Shown: one piece after another, positions 7,615 through 13,393 of the stretch
How the letters are laid out: every line of letters begins with the position of its first letter
Numbering within the stretch: the stretch's first letter is position 1
Assembly (NCBI GenBank): GCA_021799715.1
Contig: JAJYZY010000066.1
Span: forward strand, 1-13,393
DNA from: Planctomycetota bacterium
Lineage (GTDB): Bacteria; Planctomycetota; Phycisphaerae; WQYP01
Length of the DNA stretch: 13,393 bases
Direction: 5' to 3'
Notes under the pieces: model-generated
Told to the model about the DNA's origin: nothing
The model's input: the letters and a program-made list of their open reading frames with translations, nothing else
Database searches by the model: none
Translations under genes and position numbers: made by a program

Positions 7615-8682
7615 ATGAAACTTGGTCTGGGGTTATATCGCCACGCCTTAACGCGGGAGAACTTTCGTTTTGCCCGGCAGTGCGGCTGCACGCATATTGT
7701 GGCGCATCTGGTGGATTATTTTAACGGCGGTGCACACGGCAACGCGGATGATCAACCCACTGGCGGCAGACAGGGCTGGGGTTATGCCGGCGATCCGGAT
7801 AAGCTCTGGTCCCTGGAGGAACTGCAATCGCTGGTAAAGTCGGCGGCGGCGGAAGGATTGCACATCGCAGCGATTGAAAATTTTGATCCCGCGCATTGGT
7901 ACGATGTGCTGCTGGATGGTCCCATGCGCCATAAGCAAATGGATGGATTAAAAACCATCATCCGTCGCATGGGGCAGGCCGGCATCCCGTGCATGGGCTA
8001 CAACTTCAGTCTGGCGGGTGTGGCGGGCCGAATAACCGGTTCTTTTGCGCGCGGAAATGCGGTGGCAGTGGGTGTCGATGGCGGCGATGACGCACCGATT
8101 CCCAGAGGCATGGTGTGGAATATGGTTTATGACCGGCAGGCACCCGCGGGAACCTTGCCGGAAATATCATCCGATGAATTATGGGATCGTGCCAAACGGT
8201 TTTTGGATGAAATGTTGCCGGTGGCGGAACAAGCGGGAGTGAAGCTTGCCGCGCATCCGGACGACCCGCCATTTGCGACGCTTCGCGGCACTCCCCGTCT
8301 GGTATATCAACCCGCTTTGTACCAGAAATTGCTGGACCTGAATGCCAGTATCTGCAATGGCCTGGAATTTTGTGTGGGTTCCATAGCGGAAATGACCCGG
8401 GGAGACGTATATGAGGCGGTGGATCAGTACAGCCGCCAGGGAAAAATCTGTTATGTGCACCTGCGAAATGTCCGGGGAAAGATTCCGGCATATCGGGAGG
8501 CATTTATTGATGATGGAGATGTGGACATCATAAGGGTGTTGAAAATACTCAAGAAGAACAAATTTGACGGGGTACTGATACCGGATCATACCCCGCAGAT
8601 GGCATGTGATGCGCCATGGCACGCGGGCATGGCGTATGCATTGGGATTTATGCGGGCGGCAATGATGGCGATAGAGGATTGA
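7615..8682 (+). CDS. uxuA: Mannonate dehydratase, UxuA-type
   Basis: A 355-residue TIM-barrel protein of the xylose-isomerase-like superfamily resembling UxuA, which dehydrates D-mannonate to 2-keto-3-deoxy-gluconate in glucuronate breakdown. No signal peptide is seen, so it is cytoplasmic. UxuA-like segments are AAHPDDPP (212-219) followed by LRGTPR, GLEFCVGS (249-256), YVHLRNVRG (280-288) with FIDDGDVDI (297-305) after it, and LIPDHTP (321-327). His214, Cys253, His282 and Asp324 fit the metal-ligand pattern of the family. It is somewhat shorter than enterobacterial UxuA (about 394). A GGAG site lies five bases before the ATG. It is the only cytoplasmic enzyme in the cluster; uronate isomerase and fructuronate reductase are not in the window. 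A related sugar isomerase or epimerase is the main alternative. Confidence 0.84.
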   Translation: MKLGLGLYRHALTRENFRFARQCGCTHIVAHLVDYFNGGAHGNADDQPTGGRQGWGYAGDPDKLWSLEELQSLVKSAAAEGLHIAAIENFDPAHWYDVLLDGPMRHKQMDGLKTIIRRMGQAGIPCMGYNFSLAGVAGRITGSFARGNAVAVGVDGGDDAPIPRGMVWNMVYDRQAPAGTLPEISSDELWDRAKRFLDEMLPVAEQAGVKLAAHPDDPPFATLRGTPRLVYQPALYQKLLDLNASICNGLEFCVGSIAEMTRGDVYEAVDQYSRQGKICYVHLRNVRGKIPAYREAFIDDGDVDIIRVLKILKKNKFDGVLIPDHTPQMACDAPWHAGMAYALGFMRAAMMAIED

Positions 8683-8737
8683 TTCGCGATCTTTACGCCG
8701 GGCGGAGAATGTAACTCAAGTAATTCAGGAGTAGTTT

Positions 8738-11446
8738 ATGTCCAATGAAATCAAACTTTCGGGCCGGAAAATCAGTCGGCGGCGTTTTATTTCCGCAGCC
8801 ACCGCCGGGACCATGCTCGCATCCTTGCGGCCACGGGGAAGCGGCACTGCAGATGGTGCCGTTGATAACGCGCCGGCCCTGCGACAACCGCCGGCTGCAA
8901 CCGTCGGTATATCTCCGCAAGCGTATGCCGCGGCGGCGCGTCGGGCGCAGTCGCTGGTGGCCCGCATGACGTTGACGGAAAAGACGGGGCAACTGGGTAA
9001 CACAGCACCGGCGATTAAACGCCTGGGCCTGCCGGCCTATCAATATTGGCATGAAGCCCTGCATGGTCTGCTGCGCGGGGGACCATGCACAAGTTTTCCC
9101 GTTCCACTGGCCATGGCCAATAGTTGGAATCCGGAATTGGCCTTGAAAGTGTACACGGCGGTCTCGGATGAAGCGCGGGCGTATCATAACAAACATGGCA
9201 CGGACTTGGCGTATTATTCGCCACAAACACTCAATACCGCCAAGGACCCGCGGTGGGGACGCATTGATGAAACGCTGGGCGAAGATCCGCATCTCATGGG
9301 CACAATGGTAGCCAATGTGGTACGCGGAATGCAGGGGGACAACCCGAATTTTCTCAAGACCGTCTGCTGTGCCAAGCACTTTATCTGTAATGAAACCGAT
9401 GATGACCGCCATACCACATCGGCTAGTGTGAATTCCCGAAGTTTCTGGGAGTACTATACGCGGCCGTTCCGGTCGGCGGTTGATGCGGGTGTCTTTACCG
9501 TGATGAGTTCCTACAACGAAATCAACGGTATTCCATGCAGTGCTGATCGCTTTCTGCTTACGGATCTGCTGCGCCAGCGCTGGGGTTTCCGGGGTTATGT
9601 GACATCTGATTGTGACGCGGTGGCGGATATCTATCAGACGCATCATTATGTCCCCACCGGTGAACAGGCGGCGGCGCTGGCGATGCAGGCGGGTTGTGAT
9701 TTGAATTGCGGATTTGCCTGGGGAACGTACCAGAAATTTCTCCCCCGCGCGGTGGCGCTGGAACTGGTCAGCGAAGCGGATATTGACCGGGCGTTGACCC
9801 GCATTCTTACCGCGCGATTCTTATTTGGCGAATTTGATGACCCGAATGTTGTGCCGTATAGCACGATCACTTTCAGCGTGGTGGATAGTCCGAAACACCG
9901 GGCGCTGGCGGTGGAGGCGGCGCGCGAGTCGCTGGTGTTGCTGAAGAATGATAACAACATGCTGCCGCTGAACCCGGCGAAAATAAGAAAAGTGGCGGTC
10001 ATTGGGCCGATGGCTGATCGCTGCGCACTGGGTGGATACAGCGGCGGGCCATTTGTGCATGTTTCGCCGCTGGACGGCATCGCGGCGGCTCTGGGATCAC
10101 CCCGCGCCAGTAATCGTATCGATGCCATCAATTTTTCTTCCATTGACTGGAACTACAAATTCTTTAACTGTGTGCTTCCTGATGCCACTCTGGGACTCAT
10201 ACAAAACACTTTCTGGGTGCAGTTGCCGGCGGCAGATTTCACGGGGCGGACAAGCGTAAGTGCCCGTGCGTCATGTGCGACCGCGGGCGGCACGGTGGAA
10301 GTGCGCCTTGACGGCCCCACCGGTGAAGTTGCGGCACGTATTAAAATAACCTCCACCGGAGATTGGAACACCTTCAAGGAGTTCACCGCCCCAATTACCA
10401 ATGCCACCGGCTGGCATTCCATTTATCTGGTCTTTACCGGTGCTGCCGCTGACAAAGATTTGTTTCATCTGGATTACATTGAATTGCACCCCTTGCAGCA
10501 GCAGAAGCCCGGCCCGGTGCAAGTTGAATTTGTCCGTGGATGTACGGTGGATGGACCGGCCAACAGCAACTGGTTCAAAAAAGCCGCCCGCGCCGCCAGA
10601 GCAGCGGATGTTGTATTTCTGGTTCTCGGCACGGATCAGACCATTGATCATGAACAGTTGGATCGTCAGGATATTGTGCTTCCCGGAGCGCAGCATGAAC
10701 TGGCCCAATTGGTGCGGCGGGCCAATGCCAATACCGTGCTGATCCTTTCCGCCAACTGTCCGGTTGCCATTCCGTGGGAGGATGAACACATACCGGCAAT
10801 TCTCTGTGCCCTGTGCGCCGGGCAGGCGCAGGGAACCGCAATTGCCGATGTTATTTTCGGCCACTATAACCCCGGCGGAAAACTTGCGGAAACCTGGTAC
10901 CGCAGTATCCGTCAATTGCCGGGCTTCCATGACTATGATGTCATCAATGACCGCACATACATGTATTTCCGCGGACGCTGCCTGTATCCATTTGGTTATG
11001 GCTTAAGTTACAGCACGTTTTCTTTCAGTAACATCAAAACCGATGCGGCATCCCTGGCGGCTGGGGGCATGCTGCGCATTTCCGCCACGGTGGAAAATAC
11101 CGGTGCCATTCCCGGATCGGAAGTCATGCAGTGCTATATTTCCGCGCCAAAATCCAAGGTTCGCCGGCCGATCAAGCAACTCGTCGGCTTTCAACGCGTT
11201 TGGCTGGCCGCCGGTGAAAGCCGCACGGTTACCTTTACGCTTCCCTACAATGATCAGGCATTGTGGTTCTGGGATGAGCGAAAGCGGAAATTTGTGCTCG
11301 AGCCGGGGAAATTGCGCGTGATGATCGGCAGCTCGTCCGCCCATATCCACTTATCCGCGCAAGTGGAACTTGAAGCTTGTACGGATGCCGGACTTGGCGC
11401 GCCGGAATCTCTGCAAACCGTGATGGTGGCACCGGTGGTGGTCTGA
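8738..11446 (+). CDS. GH3 beta-xylosidase with inserted CBM6-like domain, Tat-exported
   Basis: A 902-residue family 3 enzyme predicted to release xylose from xylo-oligosaccharides. A Tat signal, SRRRFI (13-18), precedes a short hydrophobic region. The (beta/alpha)8 domain (about 60-370) contains KHFICNETDDDRH (213-225) and the nucleophile Asp291 in TSDCDAV, as in plant-type and bacterial xylosidases. The alpha/beta sandwich (about 395-720) has IDHEQLDR with likely acid/base Glu639 and LPGAQ (648-652). It is interrupted at about 462-585 by a beta-sandwich resembling CBM6. A fibronectin-III-like domain (about 770-870) closes the protein. AGGAG lies six bases before the ATG. It is the last gene of the plus-strand run and meets a minus-strand operon tail to tail. 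Beta-glucosidase or arabinofuranosidase activity is possible within GH3, but the xylan context favours xylosidase. Confidence 0.93.
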   Translation: MSNEIKLSGRKISRRRFISAATAGTMLASLRPRGSGTADGAVDNAPALRQPPAATVGISPQAYAAAARRAQSLVARMTLTEKTGQLGNTAPAIKRLGLPAYQYWHEALHGLLRGGPCTSFPVPLAMANSWNPELALKVYTAVSDEARAYHNKHGTDLAYYSPQTLNTAKDPRWGRIDETLGEDPHLMGTMVANVVRGMQGDNPNFLKTVCCAKHFICNETDDDRHTTSASVNSRSFWEYYTRPFRSAVDAGVFTVMSSYNEINGIPCSADRFLLTDLLRQRWGFRGYVTSDCDAVADIYQTHHYVPTGEQAAALAMQAGCDLNCGFAWGTYQKFLPRAVALELVSEADIDRALTRILTARFLFGEFDDPNVVPYSTITFSVVDSPKHRALAVEAARESLVLLKNDNNMLPLNPAKIRKVAVIGPMADRCALGGYSGGPFVHVSPLDGIAAALGSPRASNRIDAINFSSIDWNYKFFNCVLPDATLGLIQNTFWVQLPAADFTGRTSVSARASCATAGGTVEVRLDGPTGEVAARIKITSTGDWNTFKEFTAPITNATGWHSIYLVFTGAAADKDLFHLDYIELHPLQQQKPGPVQVEFVRGCTVDGPANSNWFKKAARAARAADVVFLVLGTDQTIDHEQLDRQDIVLPGAQHELAQLVRRANANTVLILSANCPVAIPWEDEHIPAILCALCAGQAQGTAIADVIFGHYNPGGKLAETWYRSIRQLPGFHDYDVINDRTYMYFRGRCLYPFGYGLSYSTFSFSNIKTDAASLAAGGMLRISATVENTGAIPGSEVMQCYISAPKSKVRRPIKQLVGFQRVWLAAGESRTVTFTLPYNDQALWFWDERKRKFVLEPGKLRVMIGSSSAHIHLSAQVELEACTDAGLGAPESLQTVMVAPVVV
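10121..10492 (+). other. CBM6-like domain within the GH3 protein
   Basis: Residues about 462-585 of the GH3 protein break the GH3 C-terminal domain. They show the pattern of a family 6 carbohydrate-binding module: WVQLPAADF, a GGTVEVRLDGPTG segment, ITSTGDWNTF, GWHSIYLVFTG and LFHLDYIELHP. In CBM6 these strands carry glycan-binding clefts. The domain probably positions the catalytic site on xylan chains. PA14 modules are the better-known insert at this place. The boundaries are estimates. Confidence 0.72.
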
Positions 11447-11451
11447 ACCGC

Positions 11452-11482
11452 CCGTGCCGTGGGATCAGATCATACGGCACGG
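11452..11482. terminator. Hairpin between convergent GH3 and regulator genes
   Basis: CCGTGCCGT (11452-11460) and ACGGCACGG (11474-11482) form a perfect 9-bp stem with a 13-base loop. It starts five bases after the GH3 stop and lies downstream of the minus-strand operon as well. No strong T-run follows on either strand, so it may act as a weak bidirectional terminator or a 3'-end stabiliser. Confidence 0.55.
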
Positions 11483-11512
11483 AGTATTTGCGCTTTGCAT
11501 GCGGGCGAAGCG

Positions 11513-11827
11513 TCAGGCATTGGATTTATCCATCTCAGGTGGGCGGATAATCTCCTGCAAGGCCGCCACATGGTCCTCAAATGCTCTGCGACCAGTTCGC
11601 GTGGCGCTTAAATATGTAACGGGTTTGCGGCCAATAAAGGCTTTACGCGCCGTGACGTATCGGGCGGCTGTAAGTTTATCAAGATGCGCGCCTAAATTTC
11701 CATCGGTGCAACCGAGTCGTCCGCGCAGAAAAGTGAATTCAACTTCCGCGTCCGATCCGGCGGCCAAAAGTGCCGCCATGATTTTCAGCCGAACAGGCTG
11801 GTGAATAATATCGTCCAATTCCGTCAT
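11513..11827 (-). CDS. Winged-helix transcriptional regulator, HTH_34 family
   Basis: A 104-residue cytoplasmic DNA-binding protein with the pattern of the HTH_34 winged-helix family (ArsR/MarR-like fold). The N-terminal helix HQPVRLKIMAAL (9-20) is followed by the turn and recognition helix FLRGRLGCTDGNLGAHLDKL (33-52), then the wing with RYVTARKAFIGRKPVTYLSAT (56-76) and a C-terminal dimerisation helix. No ligand-binding domain is attached. The ATG at 11827 is preferred over the longer open frame because GAGG lies seven bases before it and the family starts here. Only four bases separate it from the membrane-protein stop, and its ribosome-binding site overlaps that gene's last codons, which suggests translational coupling. 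It probably controls its own operon, and possibly acts on the palindrome at 12714-12727. Confidence 0.85.
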   Translation of the reverse strand: MTELDDIIHQPVRLKIMAALLAAGSDAEVEFTFLRGRLGCTDGNLGAHLDKLTAARYVTARKAFIGRKPVTYLSATRTGRRAFEDHVAALQEIIRPPEMDKSNA

Positions 11828-11831
11828 GTTC

Positions 11832-12413
11832 TTACCTCGCCCGCAGATGAAGGAATATGCCGGTTGCCAGAAGAGCCAATCCACCGGTGATGCCCATCCA
11901 TACATTGAGTACAAGTGGTTTATTCGCAAACAGGCCATATCCCACCATTGCCAGAATAGTGACGCCCACGCCAAGCCATGTCATAAAGTTTATGCGTGCC
12001 AACAGGCCCATGGCCACGTATGCGAACATGATCAGAGTGACAATAAACAGTACCGATCGGGAATTGCCCGCCGGGTGAATCAGAAACATCCACAGGCATC
12101 CGTAGGCAAGCAGCACCACCCAGAACCACAGAATACGTGATCGCATGAAGGACGATGACGCGCTGCGAATGGGGCTTGCGCATCGGCGCGCGTTCAGGCC
12201 GCTGCCGACAAAGCCGATGCAATCCCCAATCAGCCAAATCCAGCCGGAGTACGCGGGCAATAGGCCCGTTAGCGGAAAGCAGATAATCCAGATAATGCCC
12301 CATAAAATCAATACCGGCCCGATCCGACGGTACATCAAGTGATTGCGCATCACCTCGGCGATGGCGTCCGTTTGCCCCAGCAATTCCCGGGCTTCCTTTG
12401 GTGTAACTTCCAT
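11832..12413 (-). CDS. Six-helix membrane protein of unknown function
   Basis: I do not recognise this 193-residue protein. It has a charged cytoplasmic-looking N-terminus (1-30) and about six hydrophobic segments: 31-52, 56-76, 94-112, 120-139, 142-162 and 166-190. It ends in RAR, and both ends are probably cytoplasmic. No catalytic motif or transport signature is visible. The start is supported by AAGGAG seven bases upstream of the ATG at 12413. It is the middle gene of a three-gene operon, 19 bases after the zinc-ribbon gene and four bases before the HTH_34 regulator. Pairs of a small membrane protein with this regulator type are common, so it may be the target or sensor partner; that is inference. 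Confidence 0.75.
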   Translation of the reverse strand: MEVTPKEARELLGQTDAIAEVMRNHLMYRRIGPVLILWGIIWIICFPLTGLLPAYSGWIWLIGDCIGFVGSGLNARRCASPIRSASSSFMRSRILWFWVVLLAYGCLWMFLIHPAGNSRSVLFIVTLIMFAYVAMGLLARINFMTWLGVGVTILAMVGYGLFANKPLVLNVWMGITGGLALLATGIFLHLRAR

Positions 12414-12432
12414 TGAGGTTCTCCTTTAAGGG

Positions 12433-12663
12433 TTAACAATGTGGAAACTTTTTACAGTTGCGGCACCATAGACCTTTGCCTGAAATAGCCCACACGAACA
12501 AATAGGCCGCGATCAGCAGCGGCAAAATAGCCAACGGCGCGAACCACAGTGGCAAGACCATGCCGGCACCGCAAGCGATGACAATCATCAAACATCCCAC
12601 CGCGATCAATCGCCCGCGAGGCTTCTGAATCAGGGGTCTTCCGCATGTGGGGCAAGTGACCAT
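12433..12663 (-). CDS. Small membrane protein with split zinc ribbon
   Basis: A 76-residue protein with CPTCG (4-8) at the N-terminus and CRNC (67-70) near the C-terminus, enclosing two hydrophobic helices (about 19-38 and 40-60). The two CxxC pairs would meet at the cytoplasmic face if the helices form a hairpin, giving one zinc ribbon; a further Cys is the last residue. The ATG at 12663 is preferred to the TTG at 12678 because AAAGGA lies five bases upstream of it and the family-like start is MVTCPTCG. It is the first gene of the three-gene minus-strand operon. Its function is unknown; metal sensing, redox sensing or protein docking at the membrane are possible. A 7-bp hairpin (12682-12698) lies in its leader. 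Confidence 0.7.
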   Translation of the reverse strand: MVTCPTCGRPLIQKPRGRLIAVGCLMIVIACGAGMVLPLWFAPLAILPLLIAAYLFVWAISGKGLWCRNCKKFPHC

Positions 12664-12681
12664 GATATTCCTTTTCAAATT

Positions 12682-12698
12682 AGCGGCACATTGCCGCT
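12682..12698 (-). other. Small leader hairpin of the zinc-ribbon operon
   Basis: AGCGGCA (12682-12688) and TGCCGCT (12692-12698) form a perfect 7-bp stem with a three-base loop, between the likely promoter and the ribosome-binding site of the zinc-ribbon gene. It may stabilise the 5' end of the mRNA. Confidence 0.5.
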
Positions 12699-12713
12699 TG
12701 TGTTTTCTATAGC

Positions 12714-12744
12714 ACAGAGTACTCTGTAGTAGTTAAAAAGTCAA
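12714..12744 (-). promoter_or_regulatory. Promoter with overlapping 14-bp palindromic operator
   Basis: On the minus strand TTGACT (12744-12739) and TACTCT (12721-12716) are spaced by 17 bases and could be -35 and -10. The -10 lies within a perfect 14-base palindrome, ACAGAGTACTCTGT (12714-12727). A TATAGA just downstream is a second -10 candidate without a good -35. A dimeric repressor bound to the palindrome would block the promoter. The HTH_34 protein of the operon is the obvious candidate, by inference. Confidence 0.5.
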
Positions 12745-12788
12745 GTGTTCAATTAGCGACCATGTTACACCATGGCAGCGGATGTACT

Positions 12789-12803
12789 GTGTATTCAATA
12801 CAC
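12789..12803 (+). promoter_or_regulatory. Palindrome upstream of the DUF6884-like gene, candidate operator
   Basis: GTGTATTCAATACAC is a perfect inverted repeat with 7-base arms around one central base. It is about 95 bases before the GTG start at 12898 and upstream of a TATACT (12860-12865) that could be a -10. A smaller CCATG/CATGG repeat lies at 12760-12775. The regulator is unknown. Confidence 0.45.
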
Positions 12804-12897
12804 GTTGAAATGCCGAAATCCACCGACATTCGCTTCTGCTATCCGTTTATGGCAATGGTTATACTGTGCCGAAGTGTCTAATTAAGGAGCAGCATTC

Positions 12898-13368
12898 GTG
12901 AACCAGGACGCATCAGCCCAACCGATGATTAAATCACGGCGACTCCTGATCATTTCCTGTTCCGCCGCCAAACGCCTTAGTCCACGGACTTACATCCCCG
13001 CCATCGAAAGATACGACGGCGTTTTTTTTAAGGTGCTGCGCAAGGCGCTGCGAGAAGGCCGCTGCCAACCGCCGGTGGAGATTCTCATTATTTCCGCAAA
13101 ATATGGCCTGATTGCCCCGCATACGCCGATTCCCAACTACGACACCAAAATGAATACCCGCCAAGCCGCTATGCTTCGCATTCCCATCCGCAAGAACCTG
13201 CAACGGGCAATCAATAAAAATAAACCCAGCCGGATTCTCGTTAATTTGGGTAAACCTTACGCCGACATCATCCGTGATCTTCCCGAACTGCAAAGCGCTT
13301 TCTGGGCGGAAGGCCCGATCGGGAAGCGGGCGGCCACGCTTAAATCCTGGCTCATCAATGACAACTAG
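12898..13368 (+). CDS. DUF6884/YaaA-like protein of unknown function
   Basis: A 156-residue soluble protein. The pattern LLIISCSAAKR (16-26), PAIERYDGVFFKVLRKAL (34-51), ILIISAKYGLI (62-72) and IPNYDTKM (78-85) resembles DUF6884 proteins, which share the SCS...K and SAKYG signatures of the YaaA-like superfamily. Its biochemical role is not established; YaaA of E. coli is linked to peroxide stress and binds DNA. The GTG start is supported by AAGGAG eight bases upstream. There is no signal peptide or membrane segment. It is divergent from the zinc-ribbon operon and not linked to the xylan genes by strand or spacing. The family assignment is from memory of motifs and is only moderately sure. Confidence 0.6.
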   Translation: MNQDASAQPMIKSRRLLIISCSAAKRLSPRTYIPAIERYDGVFFKVLRKALREGRCQPPVEILIISAKYGLIAPHTPIPNYDTKMNTRQAAMLRIPIRKNLQRAINKNKPSRILVNLGKPYADIIRDLPELQSAFWAEGPIGKRAATLKSWLINDN

Positions 13369-13393
13369 CTCTTAATGCATTACATTGACGTTA

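Noticed and set aside
8006..8622. Long minus-strand open frames opposite uxuA
   Set aside because: They are shadows of the well-supported mannonate dehydratase gene and have no motifs or start signals.
8693..9646. 317-codon minus-strand open frame opposite GH3
   Set aside because: It lies antisense to clear GH3 coding sequence and its translation is Arg/Pro-rich without motifs, as expected for the shadow of a GC-biased gene.
11828..11974. Longer N-terminus for the HTH_34 regulator
   Set aside because: It would overlap the membrane-protein gene in another frame; the GAGG site and the family pattern support the ATG at 11827.
1..13393. CRISPR array, insertion sequence, tRNA or rRNA
   Set aside because: No regularly spaced repeats, transposase motifs or RNA gene signatures were seen on either strand.

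Overview
The window looks like a chromosomal piece of a Planctomycetota bacterium, most likely Phycisphaerae-like. The evidence is a pseudopilin with a G-FTLIE leader and an expanded H-X9-DG-type C-terminus beside secreted glycoside hydrolases, Tat-exported carbohydrate enzymes, and the absence of any SusC/SusD or phosphotransferase genes. This taxonomic call is inference from gene types, and Verrucomicrobiota remain possible. No mobile element, CRISPR array, rRNA or tRNA was seen.

Left edge (1-1099): the first 16 codons of a minus-strand gene run off the left end, followed by about 1 kb with no convincing gene. That gap holds an exactly centred nested inverted repeat (121-234) and some small hairpins. 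The divergent promoters of the left gene and of the xylan genes probably lie here, but I could not assign them.

Centre (1100-11446, all plus strand): a glucuronoxylan-degradation cluster. In order it has a Trp-rich type II pseudopilin, a Sec-exported GH39 beta-xylosidase, a Sec-exported GH10 endo-xylanase, a Tat-exported GH115 alpha-glucuronidase, a cytoplasmic UxuA-type mannonate dehydratase, and a Tat-exported GH3 beta-xylosidase with an inserted CBM6-like domain. GH10 would cut the xylan backbone, GH115 would remove (4-O-methyl)glucuronate side groups, and GH39 and GH3 would release xylose. UxuA would act later in the glucuronate branch, on mannonate. The GH10-GH115-uxuA-GH3 spacings (50, 111 and 55 bases) fit one operon. 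The gaps around GH39 and GH10 carry strong RNA hairpins. One is a textbook intrinsic-terminator shape lying inside the GH39 signal-peptide codons; another is a pair of mutually exclusive stems ahead of GH10.

Right part (11447-12897, minus strand): a compact three-gene operon, convergent with GH3, encodes a tiny two-helix membrane protein with a split zinc ribbon, a six-helix membrane protein and an HTH_34-type winged-helix regulator. A perfect 14-bp palindrome overlaps a plausible promoter upstream of it and is a candidate autoregulatory operator. Divergent from it, at 12898-13368, is a GTG-started DUF6884/YaaA-like protein with another palindrome (12789-12803) in its upstream region.

The xylan cluster is made of known enzyme families. 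The least explained parts are the pseudopilin's role, the RNA structures between the hydrolase genes, and the zinc-ribbon/membrane/regulator operon.
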